Shown: piece after piece, positions 1 through 6,407 of the stretch
Layout of the letters: each line of letters opens with the position of its first letter
Position numbering within the stretch: the first letter of the stretch is position 1
Assembly: GCA_937880065.1 (NCBI GenBank)
Contig: CALFMA010000687.1
Span: 1 to 10,522 of the forward strand
Length of the DNA stretch: 10,522 nucleotides
DNA from: an uncultured Ruminococcus sp.
GTDB lineage: Bacteria > Bacillota_A > Clostridia > Oscillospirales > Ruminococcaceae
Direction: 5' to 3'
Notes under the pieces: generated by a model
Databases searched by the model: none
What the model was told of the DNA's origin: nothing
Seen by the model: only the letters and a program-made list of their open reading frames with translations
Made by a program: the position numbers and the translations under genes

Positions 1-78
1 AGAACCAAACTTAAACATTTGTATCCTGTTATCAAGATTTAGATTTTACAAAGTATTAGTCTGTTTTTCTGCTCGGTT

Positions 79-642
79 ATGTTGGCAGGATGTAAAAATC
101 AAGGCGAGATAAAAACATCATCAAAATCTGATAATGATTCAAAGTCAGAAATACAAATAGTATCGGACAAAGAAGATTTATCTGAAAGTCAATCTTTTGA
201 TAAGTCGTTAGATTTTCTTAAAAAAATGAAATTTCACGAAATGCCAATATCTTTTCCGTGTAAGTTTAAGGACCTTAGTGACAATTTTACACTTGGTAAT
301 GGTTTCTATTTCAGCGAAACAGACTATACTTTTTATGATTTGTTATATCAAGGAAATAAAGTTGCATCTGTCGGGATAGACGGAGAAAAAACAGAGCAAA
401 ACAATGACAAAGAAGTGGTCGTGCTGATTATTGAAGATGAACAACTTGCAAATTTGAAAATTGACGGTGCATCCTGTGATGTTGATATTGACACCATGAT
501 TGACCGACTTGGAGAGCCGTATAACAAATCGGTTGGTGACTGGAAATCATTGGTAGAATATATTTCCGATAGTGTTGATGTGGCTATCGTTTTTAATGAT
601 AATCAAACGAACGAAATAATGTTTGTAAAGAAAAGTAAATAA
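79..642 (+). CDS. Putative lipoprotein, N-terminus damaged (paralogue of the lipoprotein at 9799)
   Basis: Probable secreted lipoprotein of unknown function. The first ATG gives a protein starting MLAGC, so the lipobox Cys (residue 5) has almost no signal peptide before it. The frame stays open upstream to position 43 and encodes a hydrophobic stretch (SISLFFCSVM) matching the signal peptide of the lipoprotein at 9799. The codon aligning with that gene's ATG is TAG at 40-42, and no ATG, GTG or TTG lies between 43 and 78. After the Cys comes a Ser/Asp/Lys-rich linker (about residues 10-45), then a domain with PISFPCKFKDL (56-66), which corresponds to QFSYPCTINEL in the paralogue. I see no ribosome binding site for the ATG at 79. 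It is either a decaying copy or starts at a rare ATT at 43. The reading frame is clearly coding; the start is uncertain. Confidence 0.7.
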   Translation: MLAGCKNQGEIKTSSKSDNDSKSEIQIVSDKEDLSESQSFDKSLDFLKKMKFHEMPISFPCKFKDLSDNFTLGNGFYFSETDYTFYDLLYQGNKVASVGIDGEKTEQNNDKEVVVLIIEDEQLANLKIDGASCDVDIDTMIDRLGEPYNKSVGDWKSLVEYISDSVDVAIVFNDNQTNEIMFVKKSK

Positions 643-693
643 ATACGTATTCAGAGGGAATTATCAGGTGTATAGCAAAACATCAATGAGATT

Positions 694-712
694 TTGTTAC
701 TATTAGCAACAA
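694..712. promoter_or_regulatory. Palindromic operator-like site upstream of the hydrolase gene
   Basis: The sequence TTGTTACTATTAGCAACAA is an inverted repeat (8-bp arms, 3-nt centre, one mismatch). It closely matches the sites at 6302-6320 and 6432-6450 beside the HTH-dehydrogenase promoter. A TATAAT hexamer follows at 724-729, so the site would lie over the -35 region of a promoter for the hydrolase at 771. No good -35 hexamer is visible. The role as a protein binding site is inferred from the repetition and position. Confidence 0.5.
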
Positions 713-770
713 TTAGTTTTGCATATAATACAAAAAATGTAATAAAAACTAATGTCTGCGAGGAATTAAA

Positions 771-1532
771 ATGAGTTATTTTACTTTTGATAATAAACGT
801 ATATATTACAATGAATTTGGTATAGGGAAACCTTTGCTCTTTCTTCACGGAAATACTGCTTCATCGAATATGTATGCACAGATTGCGGACAGATATAAGC
901 AGGAGTTCAATGTCATATTATTAGATTTATTAGGTCACGGAAAATCAGACAGATTAAATGAATTTCCTGTTGATTTGTGGTTTTATGAAGCTATGCAGGT
1001 TATAGCATTCCTAAAGGAGAAAAAATATTCAGATGTAAATATAATAGGCAGCAGCGGCGGTGCAATGGTTGCACTTAATGTTGCGTTAGAAGCTTCGGAA
1101 CTTGTTGGCAAGGTAGTTGCTGATAGCTTCGAGGGTGAGAAACCGAATAAAATATTTACTGAAAATTTATTGACAGATAGAGCCAACGCTAAAGCAGACA
1201 ATAATGCACGAATGTTTTATTCGTATATGCATGGTTCGGATTGGGAACAGATAGTGGATAATGACACAGCTGCAATTATACAACACGAAAAAGAAATAGG
1301 ACGTTTTTTTCATAAGTCCTTAAATTTGCTTAAAGCGGATATTCTGTTGATTGGTAGTAAGGAAGATGAATTTATGTCTGCTATAGCTGATGATTATCTT
1401 GAAAACACTTACAAAGATATGATACAAAAGATAGGTCATGGCAAAATCCATTTATTCAATTCAGGCGGTCATCCTGCTATGATTACAAATCAGGATGAAT
1501 TTTATAAAATAAGCAGAGATTTTTTGCTGTAA
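771..1532 (+). CDS. Alpha/beta-fold hydrolase
   Basis: Predicted cytoplasmic serine hydrolase of the alpha/beta-hydrolase fold, 253 residues, a normal length for the family. The oxyanion-hole HG motif is at residues 26-27 (LLFLHGN), a GHG turn at 55-57, and the nucleophile elbow GSSGG at 93-97 makes Ser95 the likely nucleophile. Asp199 (in KEDEF) and His234 (in SGGHPAM) are the likely remaining triad members. There is no signal peptide. The ATG is preceded by GAGGA at 760-764. The substrate cannot be told from the sequence; relatives include esterases, lactonases and peptidases. The gene is separated from the lipoprotein gene by 128 bp containing a palindrome shared with the HTH-dehydrogenase promoter region, so the two loci may be co-regulated (inference). 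Confidence 0.9.
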   Translation: MSYFTFDNKRIYYNEFGIGKPLLFLHGNTASSNMYAQIADRYKQEFNVILLDLLGHGKSDRLNEFPVDLWFYEAMQVIAFLKEKKYSDVNIIGSSGGAMVALNVALEASELVGKVVADSFEGEKPNKIFTENLLTDRANAKADNNARMFYSYMHGSDWEQIVDNDTAAIIQHEKEIGRFFHKSLNLLKADILLIGSKEDEFMSAIADDYLENTYKDMIQKIGHGKIHLFNSGGHPAMITNQDEFYKISRDFLL

Positions 1533-1604
1533 AGTTTTTTCATGCAGTATAAACTTACAGTCTTAATGTTGCAATTTTCTTAAATTTGAAAGGGTTGATT
1601 AGAT

Positions 1605-2222
1605 ATGAAAATAATTCCATATACCACCAGTTTAGCGGACTATTTAAAAGAAGATGATGTGATTGATTACAGCGATGAAGCTATTACACAACTTGCTGAC
1701 GAATTATACAAAAAGGCTGACAGCGAAACGGAATACATAAAAGCGGCTTTTGAGTTTGTAAGAGATGAGGTTTCTCACTCGGCGGACATAAATGAAGATA
1801 TGATAACCTGTTCCGCTTCTGAGGTATTAAGAGCAAGGCATGGTATATGCTTTGCAAAATCTCATTTACTTGCAGCTTTGTTGCGTTGCAAATCCATACC
1901 AACGGGATTTTGTTATCAAAAGTTGACTTTTGGCGATGAAACATCTCCGGTTCTTGTGTATCACGGATTAAACGGCGTATATCTCAATGAGTACAAAAAA
2001 TGGATACGTCTTGACGCAAGAGGAAATAAGGGGAAAATAAATGCACAGTTTTCAATTGACGAAGAACAGCTTGCCTATCTTGTTCGTACTGAAAAGGGCG
2101 AGGAGGACGGATTAGTCATTTATCCTGCTCCTGACGTGAAGATTTTGGAAAAGCTGAAAAATAATAAGACAAGAACAGCTCTTTGGAACGATTTGCCTAC
2201 TGAATTAGACTATTGCATTTAA
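1605..2222 (+). CDS. Transglutaminase-like (papain-fold) domain protein
   Basis: Cytoplasmic 205-residue protein with a transglutaminase-like core. Cys82 (in ARHGICFAKSHLLAALLR) sits at the start of the core helix as the catalytic cysteine does in this family. His120 (VLVYHGLNGVYL) and Asp137 (WIRLDARGN) fit as the other triad members. Bacterial single-domain members mostly act as proteases or peptidases on unknown substrates; crosslinking activity is not implied. There is no signal peptide or membrane segment. AAGGG at 1590-1594 precedes the ATG by about ten bases. The gene lies 72 bp downstream of the hydrolase on the same strand, with no clear terminator between them, so co-transcription is possible. 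Confidence 0.88.
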   Translation: MKIIPYTTSLADYLKEDDVIDYSDEAITQLADELYKKADSETEYIKAAFEFVRDEVSHSADINEDMITCSASEVLRARHGICFAKSHLLAALLRCKSIPTGFCYQKLTFGDETSPVLVYHGLNGVYLNEYKKWIRLDARGNKGKINAQFSIDEEQLAYLVRTEKGEEDGLVIYPAPDVKILEKLKNNKTRTALWNDLPTELDYCI

Positions 2223-2247
2223 TATTGAAATTCACGGAGGAAATAAA

Positions 2248-2619
2248 ATGTATTTATCTGAATACTGCGATGTTAATTATAATGAAACGTACAACATCGT
2301 ATTTGTAAAATGGAAGAAATTCTGCTGTATGGAGGATTACAGAAAACCTTTAGAATTTGCTCTTGACATTATAAAACAATACAAATGCGATTATGTTGCT
2401 GATACACGTGACGGATTTGAGAATATACCCGAAGATACAAAGTGGGTAGCTGATTATTTTATGCCAAAAGCCGCTGAATATGGCTGTAGGTGCATTTATT
2501 TCATTATTGATGAAAATAATACTCTTAAAGATGAACTGGAAGGACAGCAAAAGGATTCGCAGGAGCTTGTACAGTTTAAATATATTTATGATATTGATGA
2601 AGTTTCAACAGCGAGGTGA
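2248..2619 (+). CDS. Conserved hypothetical protein, possibly STAS/SpoIIAA-like
   Basis: Small soluble protein of 123 residues that I do not firmly recognise. The pattern of an N-terminal strand (YNIVFVKWKKF), a helix (YRKPLEFALDIIKQY), a strand ending in YVADTRDG, then PEDTKWVADYFMPKAAEYG and a strand CIYFIID resembles small alternating beta/alpha STAS or SpoIIAA-like proteins, but this rests on secondary-structure impression only. A strong GGAGG at 2236-2240 supports the ATG. Its stop codon lies inside the ribosome binding site of the next gene (GAGGTGA, 2613-2619), so the two are probably translationally coupled. Confidence 0.75.
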   Translation: MYLSEYCDVNYNETYNIVFVKWKKFCCMEDYRKPLEFALDIIKQYKCDYVADTRDGFENIPEDTKWVADYFMPKAAEYGCRCIYFIIDENNTLKDELEGQQKDSQELVQFKYIYDIDEVSTAR

Positions 2620-2621
2620 AA

Positions 2622-3070
2622 ATGCTGAGAAAATACAAATTCGGTTTTGATATATGGGGGTTGTCAAATTCTTAATTGTGATGATTCCAACTTTTATTTG
2701 GTCGGCAGTACCTGCTCCAAATGATATATTAAGGGAAGAATCAATAACCCCGATTATTGATGTGATAGGTTCAGTTTGTCAAGTGTTATTCGCTACTATG
2801 TTGTGCGTGCTGATAAACCAAGAGAGGAAAAAATTAAAGTTTTCACCGCTTATTATAGCGGCAATTATATCAATAATTATCTATTTTGCAGGGTGGATAT
2901 TGTACTATTGCGGCAATATATCCCCACTTGTAATTATGGCATTGACATTGCCGCCGTGCTTTGCGTTTTTCTTCTTTGCACTTGATAGAAGAAATATTTT
3001 AGCGGTTTTTCCGATTGTATGTTTTACTGTATGTCATCTGGTATATGGCATTGTGAATTTTTGCTTATAA
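2622..3070 (+). CDS. Small multi-span membrane protein, apparent frameshift in a G run near the start
   Basis: Integral membrane protein of unknown function. The largest open frame begins at an ATG at 2654, but that start has no ribosome binding site. A better start is ATG 2622, placed just after GAGGTGA (2613-2619) and encoding MLRKYKFGFDIWG before running into a stop at about residue 18. Adding one G to the G5 run at 2656-2660 joins this to the downstream frame, giving FDIWGVVKFLIVMIPTF and a protein of about 149 residues. Around four hydrophobic segments follow: FLIVMIPTFIW, the stretch around GSVCQVLFATML, LIIAAIISIIIYFAGW, and LVIMALTLPPCFAFFFF, with a final one near the C-terminus. From memory, related clostridial proteins share the KYKF..DIWG start. 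It could be a sequencing error, a real mutation or a slippage switch. Confidence 0.72.
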
Positions 3071-3072
3071 AG

Positions 3073-3118
3073 AGGAATGGTTTAAGATATGATAAAGCTT
3101 TTAGGAAAAGGAAATGAT
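3073..3118 (+). repeat. 46-bp direct repeat, copy 1
   Basis: Perfectly identical to 4121-4166, 1,048 bp downstream. The copy lies between the membrane-protein stop and the next gene, and supplies that gene's ribosome binding site (AAGGAA). The flanking bases differ on both sides, so the repeat has sharp edges. Confidence 0.92.
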
Positions 3119-3130
3119 AAATGCTGCTGA
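3089..3130 (+). pseudogene. Truncated duplicate start of the 53-aa peptide gene
   Basis: Starting at ATG 3089 this reads MIKLLGKGND, identical to the first ten residues of the small membrane peptide at 4137, then KCC and a TGA stop. It exists because of the 46-bp direct repeat and ends where the repeat ends. It is probably a non-functional fragment. It overlaps the start of the following gene at 3121 in another frame. Confidence 0.6.
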
Positions 3131-3588
3131 CAAATTATGATTTCTATGATGTATATGCATATATTGTGAATTTTCGAAGTTTTCCGGAAAAATTCAAGAA
3201 TTATCTGATACCGACAGAGCAGATTATTAGTTATATGAATGCTCCGATAAAAAATGAGCTTGATAATAATACAATCAGAAAAATTATCAGACCATTTTAC
3301 AACAACGGAGATAGTATGCTGTGGGTAACAGTTGACAATATCTATACAGCAAACCTGTGCATTATAAAGCATATTTCGTATTATAACATACTTTCAGCAA
3401 TATTTGAAGAAATGCTGCGTGTTTACGAAAATGAACAGCAATTCGTACAGCTTTGTGATGCAGTACATAATATCCCTTTAATTTTAGCGGATGCAAAAAA
3501 GCCCGAAAAGGTAATAAAAATAATGATAAAGGAATACAGAGAAAATTATAACCATGATTTTCTTGTAGATGAATTAAAAAAATTATAA
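3121..3588 (+). CDS. Hypothetical protein, probably soluble and helical
   Basis: A 155-residue protein I do not recognise. It has no signal peptide or membrane span and looks largely helical. It is rich in Tyr and Asn and has a segment FVQLCDAVHNIPLILAD in its C-terminal third. The start at ATG 3121 is supported by AAGGAA about ten bases upstream, which lies in the first 46-bp repeat copy. With the following GNAT gene it forms the pair enclosed by the two repeat copies, so the two may have arrived, been duplicated, or be lost together. The frame is well filled and shows coding-like composition. Confidence 0.75.
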   Translation: MLLTNYDFYDVYAYIVNFRSFPEKFKNYLIPTEQIISYMNAPIKNELDNNTIRKIIRPFYNNGDSMLWVTVDNIYTANLCIIKHISYYNILSAIFEEMLRVYENEQQFVQLCDAVHNIPLILADAKKPEKVIKIMIKEYRENYNHDFLVDELKKL

Positions 3589-3626
3589 GTATCTAACCAT
3601 GTAAACAGATGAAATGGAGAAATATT

Positions 3627-4133
3627 ATGAAAATAAGACCATTTATATTAAATCGTGATTTTGATAAAATTAAAAACTGGATTACCGATGAGAGAACACA
3701 CGCTATGTGGTGTGCTAATCGTTTTGAATATCCCTTGAATAAGGTGAATTTTACAGCTATAATGACAGAGATATGGAAAGAATACGGAGATATTCCTCAT
3801 GTTGCAGTTGATGATAGCGACGAAATAATAGGCTTTTTCTGTTATTCCTTAAATCCAGATACCAATGAGGGAATGTTGAAATTCATAATGGTAGACCCTG
3901 CACAACGTGGGAAAGGAATCGGAAAAACTATGATTCGGCTTGCCCTTGAATATGCGTTTGATATTACAAAAGCAGATGCTGTTCACCTCAATGTATTTAC
4001 AGAAAATACAAGAGCAAAGAAATGTTATGAAAGTGTTGGTTTTGCAGAGAGATACACAGATGCTGACGTATTTGCCTATAAAGATGAATTGTGGGGCAGA
4101 TGTAATATGATTATAAAAAAAGGAATGGTTTAA
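3627..4133 (+). CDS. GNAT family N-acetyltransferase
   Basis: Acetyl-CoA-dependent N-acetyltransferase of the GNAT superfamily, 168 residues from the chosen start. The acetyl-CoA pyrophosphate loop is clear: MVDPAQRGKGIGKTMI, with Gln93/Arg94-Gly-x-Gly-x-Gly matching the Q/R-x-x-G-x-G/A motif. The C-terminal motif NVFTENTRAKKCYESVGF (about 122-139) is the usual N...A...Y...GF helix and strand. A longer frame begins at ATG 3609, but GGAG at 3616-3619 is spaced seven bases from ATG 3627, so that start is preferred. The substrate is unknown; the family acetylates antibiotics, ribosomal proteins, polyamines and amino acids. Its last codons and stop lie inside the second copy of the 46-bp repeat. 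Confidence 0.92.
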   Translation: MKIRPFILNRDFDKIKNWITDERTHAMWCANRFEYPLNKVNFTAIMTEIWKEYGDIPHVAVDDSDEIIGFFCYSLNPDTNEGMLKFIMVDPAQRGKGIGKTMIRLALEYAFDITKADAVHLNVFTENTRAKKCYESVGFAERYTDADVFAYKDELWGRCNMIIKKGMV

Positions 4134-4166
4134 GATATGATAAAGCTTTTAGGAAAAGGAAATGAT
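4121..4166 (+). repeat. 46-bp direct repeat, copy 2
   Basis: Identical to 3073-3118. This copy covers the last codons of the GNAT gene and the start of the 53-aa peptide gene. It is the copy in coding context, so copy 1 may be derived from it; the reverse order, with gene 5 once followed directly by the peptide gene, is also possible. Confidence 0.92.
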
Positions 4167-4298
4167 TTATATACAGAAAGCGGCAGAATAACCAAATCAG
4201 GATATATTGTATTGGTTATTTCAACTATATTCGGACTTGCTTGCTTTTTGACAGGCAGGGAGATTTATGGCAGAATATTGAAAAATAAGGCTGATTAA
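4137..4298 (+). CDS. Small single-span membrane peptide (53 aa)
   Basis: A short gene starting three bases after the GNAT stop, with AAGGAA at 4120-4125 upstream. The product has a polar N-terminus (MIKLLGKGNDLYTESGRITK), one strongly hydrophobic segment at residues 23-38 (YIVLVISTIFGLACFL) and a basic C-terminal tail (GREIYGRILKNKAD), as expected for a single-pass membrane peptide. I do not recognise the family. Its close spacing to the GNAT gene suggests co-translation. It could be a true small protein or the surviving N-terminal part of a longer one. The duplicated copy of its start at 3089 is truncated. Confidence 0.6.
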   Translation: MIKLLGKGNDLYTESGRITKSGYIVLVISTIFGLACFLTGREIYGRILKNKAD

Positions 4299-4323
4299 GC
4301 AGTATGAAAAGGGAGTTGAAATT

Positions 4324-4359
4324 GTGATAAAACGAGATATCTACTCAGTGCAGTTATAA
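4324..4359 (+). CDS. Possible 11-residue leader peptide upstream of the methyltransferase
   Basis: A GTG start with a well-spaced GGGAG (4311-4315) encodes MIKRDIYSVQL followed by TAA. It overlaps the left arm of two competing stem structures. Short leader ORFs of this kind precede some genes controlled by ribosome stalling. It could equally be the decayed start of an old gene. There is no direct evidence that it is translated. Confidence 0.35.
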   Translation: MIKRDIYSVQL

Positions 4360-4380
4360 AGACGGCAAATGCACTGAGTA
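4342..4380 (+). promoter_or_regulatory. Hairpin with alternative partners in the methyltransferase leader
   Basis: TACTCAGTGCA (4342-4352) pairs perfectly with TGCACTGAGTA (4370-4380) across a 17-nt loop. The same left arm can instead pair AGTGCAGT (4347-4354) with ACTGCACT (4392-4399), and CTACTC (4341-4346) with GAGTAG (4420-4425), which overlaps the methyltransferase ribosome binding site. The two foldings exclude each other. There is no T run, so this is not a plain terminator. A switch role is inferred. Confidence 0.45.
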
Positions 4381-4431
4381 ACAGCTGTCAGACTGCACTT
4401 TATGAATTTGATAATAAAGGAGTAGTTTAAA

Positions 4432-5193
4432 ATGAATACAAGCGAATTATTAAACAAATGGAAACAGGAAGAAGAAAAGGCAAAAATCATAGGTTGGGAT
4501 TTCAGTTATATTGAGGGCAAATTTAACTCCGACGAAGATTCGCTGCCGTGGGACTATGAAGCTGTTATAAAGCGATATATGCGTGATAATCATCGTATAC
4601 TTGACATAGACACAGGCGGAGGAGAGTTTCTGCTATCTTTGGAGCATCCCTATCAGCTTACAAGTGCAACGGAGGGTTATTTTCCTAATGTTGAGTTGTG
4701 CAGAGAAAAGCTTGGCAGTCTTGGCATTGATTTTCACGAAATGAGTGACTATTCAAAAATGTCCTTTGCGGATTCAGGATTTGATGTGGTTATTAACCGT
4801 CACGGCAGCTATGACGCAAACGAGATATACCGCATACTAAAGCCGAACGGTCTGTTTATAACTCAACAAGTCGGCGAGGATAATGACCATGAACTTGTGG
4901 AAATGCTTTTGCCTGATTGTGAAAAATCTTTTTCAGGACATAATCCGAAATCGCAGATTGAACTTTTTGAAAAAGCAGGATTTACAATATTGGAGCAGGG
5001 TGAGGCGTATCGTCCTATAACTTTTTATGACACAGCGGCACTTGTATGGTTTGCTAAAATTATTGAGTGGGAATTTGTAGATTTTTCCGTTGATCGTTGT
5101 TGTGCCAAACTGCTTGAAGTAGAAAAAGAGATTGTAAAGAATGGCTTTGTCTGCGGAAATATTCATAGGTTTTATTTTGTTGCAAAGAAATAA
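4432..5193 (+). CDS. Class I SAM-dependent methyltransferase
   Basis: A 253-residue Rossmann-fold methyltransferase. Motif I is ILDIDTGGGEFLLSL (56-70), with the glycine-rich SAM loop; the acidic end of strand 2 appears around ATEGYFPN (79-86). FADSGFDVVINRHGSYD (112-128) is the strand-4 region, and EIYRILKPNGLFITQQVG (131-148) is the usual helix plus motif after it. The C-terminal half (ALVWFAKIIEWEFVDF and after) is probably substrate-specific. No RlmA-type zinc-finger cysteines are seen at the N-terminus and it does not look like an Erm enzyme, so the target is open. The ATG has AAAGGAG at 4416-4422. The leader upstream holds a possible short ORF and competing hairpins. The next gene starts 24 bp after its stop, so the two likely form an operon. 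Confidence 0.88.
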   Translation: MNTSELLNKWKQEEEKAKIIGWDFSYIEGKFNSDEDSLPWDYEAVIKRYMRDNHRILDIDTGGGEFLLSLEHPYQLTSATEGYFPNVELCREKLGSLGIDFHEMSDYSKMSFADSGFDVVINRHGSYDANEIYRILKPNGLFITQQVGEDNDHELVEMLLPDCEKSFSGHNPKSQIELFEKAGFTILEQGEAYRPITFYDTAALVWFAKIIEWEFVDFSVDRCCAKLLEVEKEIVKNGFVCGNIHRFYFVAKK

Positions 5194-5217
5194 TAGTATG
5201 CTGAAAGGAGCAAAAAA

Positions 5218-5661
5218 ATGATATACACAAAACTAACCCAAAAAGCAATGCAGATAGCGTATGCGGCACATCATGGACAGACTGACTGCAATGGTATGCC
5301 ATACGTATTCCACCCATATCATTTAGCGGAGCAAATGGACGACGAGATTTCATGCTGTGTTGCCCTGCTCCACGACGTAGCGGAGGATACAGAAGTTACA
5401 CTTGACGAACTTGCAAAGAATTTTCCGCAGGAGGTAATTGAAGCCTTAAAGCTTCTGACCCATGAAAAAGATACGGATTATTTTGAATATGTCCGCAGAA
5501 TAAAGGATAATCCTACTGCAAAAAAGGTTAAGCTTGCTGATTTAGCACACAATATGGACAGAAGCAGAATTGTTGACAGTTCCGCTGTATCTGCTGAAAA
5601 GCTGAATAAATGGGATGAAAAGTATGGCAAAGCTATGGAGATTTTGACGGGAGAAATTTAA
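5218..5661 (+). CDS. Small HD-domain phosphohydrolase (RelA/SpoT hydrolase-like)
   Basis: A stand-alone 147-residue metal-dependent HD hydrolase resembling the N-terminal hydrolase domain of RelA/SpoT proteins. Metal and catalytic residues visible are His32 (in PYVFHP), His52-Asp53 and Glu56-Asp57 (in LLHDVAEDT), Asp108 and Asn112 (in KLADLAHNMDR). This order matches the alarmone hydrolase pattern. However, the Arg-containing GQxR segment expected before GxPY in RelA/SpoT enzymes is GQTDCNG here, so (p)ppGpp as substrate is uncertain; another nucleotide is possible. There is no synthetase or regulatory domain. The ribosome binding site AAAGGAG lies just upstream. A remnant of a second HD gene of the same family sits at 6212-6283, on the far side of the LURP-one-like gene. 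Confidence 0.87.
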   Translation: MIYTKLTQKAMQIAYAAHHGQTDCNGMPYVFHPYHLAEQMDDEISCCVALLHDVAEDTEVTLDELAKNFPQEVIEALKLLTHEKDTDYFEYVRRIKDNPTAKKVKLADLAHNMDRSRIVDSSAVSAEKLNKWDEKYGKAMEILTGEI

Positions 5662-5682
5662 AAGTATTACAGGGGGAAAATT

Positions 5683-6156
5683 ATGAAATTAATATTTAAA
5701 CAACGTATGTTCTCATGGTTTGACAGTTACGATATATATGATGAGTCCGGAAATACCGTGTTTGTCGTCAAGGGACAGCTTTCATGGGGACATTTACTCA
5801 AAATCTACGACGCATATGGAAATGAAGTTGGTAGTGTGAAGGAGAAAATACTGACGTTACTTCCAAAATTTGAAATGTATCTTGAGCAGAAATATGTCGG
5901 TTGTATAAGCAGAGAGCTTTCTTTGTTCATTCCCAAATACAATATTGATTACAACGGCTGGCATGTTGAGGGTAACTGGTTTGAATGGGATTATAATATC
6001 GTTGATTATACAGGGCAGAGTGTTGCCAGTGTTTCAAAGGAAATTTGGAAATGGACTGATACATATGTAATTGATATTTATAATCAGCAGGACGCAATTT
6101 ACGCACTTATGCTTGTTATTGCTATTGATGCGGAGAAGTGTTCCAGGAATAATTAA
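5683..6156 (+). CDS. LURP-one-related (DUF567/YxjI-like) protein
   Basis: A 157-residue protein of the LURP-one-related family, which folds as a closed beta-barrel around a C-terminal helix (tubby-like). The evidence is the family pattern: an N-terminal FKQRMFSWFDSYDIYDESGNTVFVVKGQ, the repeat-like KIYDAYGNEVGSVKEKILTLLPKFEMY, then WHVEGNWFEWDYNIVD and a C-terminal hydrophobic helix DAIYALMLVIAIDAE. The length is typical. The family's function is unknown; tubby-like proteins bind phosphoinositides, but that should not be carried over here. AGGGGGA (5671-5677) supports the ATG. It starts 21 bp after the HD gene and probably shares its transcript. Confidence 0.88.
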   Translation: MKLIFKQRMFSWFDSYDIYDESGNTVFVVKGQLSWGHLLKIYDAYGNEVGSVKEKILTLLPKFEMYLEQKYVGCISRELSLFIPKYNIDYNGWHVEGNWFEWDYNIVDYTGQSVASVSKEIWKWTDTYVIDIYNQQDAIYALMLVIAIDAEKCSRNN

Positions 6157-6211
6157 AGGTACCGTTAAAAACTCACTTACGAAATTTCGTTCTTGTTCAT
6201 GTTTTTTAAGA

Positions 6212-6283
6212 AAATCACTGAACAGAGATTAATATGATGAAAAGTATGGTAGAGCTATGGAGATTCTAACGCAAGAGGATTAA
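6212..6283 (+). pseudogene. 3' remnant of a second HD hydrolase gene
   Basis: The frame at 6233-6283 reads YDEKYGRAMEILTQED and a stop, closely matching the end of the HD hydrolase at 5218 (WDEKYGKAMEILTGEI). At DNA level the stretch aligns with about 5605-5655. Weaker similarity (LNR against LNK) continues a few codons upstream but is interrupted by a TAA at 6230-6232. No other part of the gene is visible, so this is a relic of a deleted or recombined paralogue. Confidence 0.75.
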
Positions 6284-6301
6284 TATACCTGAAAAGATTT
6301 A

Positions 6302-6320
6302 ATGTTGCTGTTAGCAACAC
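6302..6320. promoter_or_regulatory. Palindromic operator-like site, upstream copy
   Basis: TGTTGCT/GTT/AGCAACA is a perfect 7-bp inverted repeat matching the sites at 694-712 and 6432-6450. Its centre is 130 bp from that of the 6432 site, with the dehydrogenase promoter between them. A loose T-rich stretch follows, so it might instead, or also, act as a weak terminator for the upstream genes. Confidence 0.5.
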
Positions 6321-6378
6321 AATTTTATTGAATATTTATTGATTTGAAATATTTCTGCATTTATTTACACCAAACCTA

Positions 6379-6407
6379 TTGACATTACAAGCTTCATTTG
6401 CTATAAT
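6379..6407 (+). promoter_or_regulatory. Consensus sigma-A promoter of the HTH-dehydrogenase gene
   Basis: TTGACA (6379-6384) and TATAAT (6402-6407) are both perfect consensus hexamers separated by the ideal 17 bp. Transcription should begin near 6414, leaving a leader of about 57 nt before the ATG at 6471. Such a strong promoter would be expected to be held down by a repressor, which fits the palindrome lying on it. Confidence 0.88.

Noticed and set aside
1524..1553. Possible promoter TTGCTG-18-TATAAA before the transglutaminase-like gene
   Set aside because: The -35 matches consensus at only three positions and the DNA is AT-rich, so it is not distinguishable from chance.
4342..4399. Integron attC-like site suggested by the inverted repeats and the cassette-like gene run
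   Set aside because: The RYYYAAC and GTTRRRY core sites are not present in the needed positions, and no similar structure recurs after the other genes.
5060..5353. Minus-strand open frame of 97 codons across the methyltransferase/HD junction
   Set aside because: It overlaps two well-supported plus-strand genes and shows no recognisable domain.
6179..6190. Palindrome ACGAAATTTCGT followed some bases later by a T run
   Set aside because: Its centre is too tight to form a terminator loop and the T run is separated from it by unrelated sequence.
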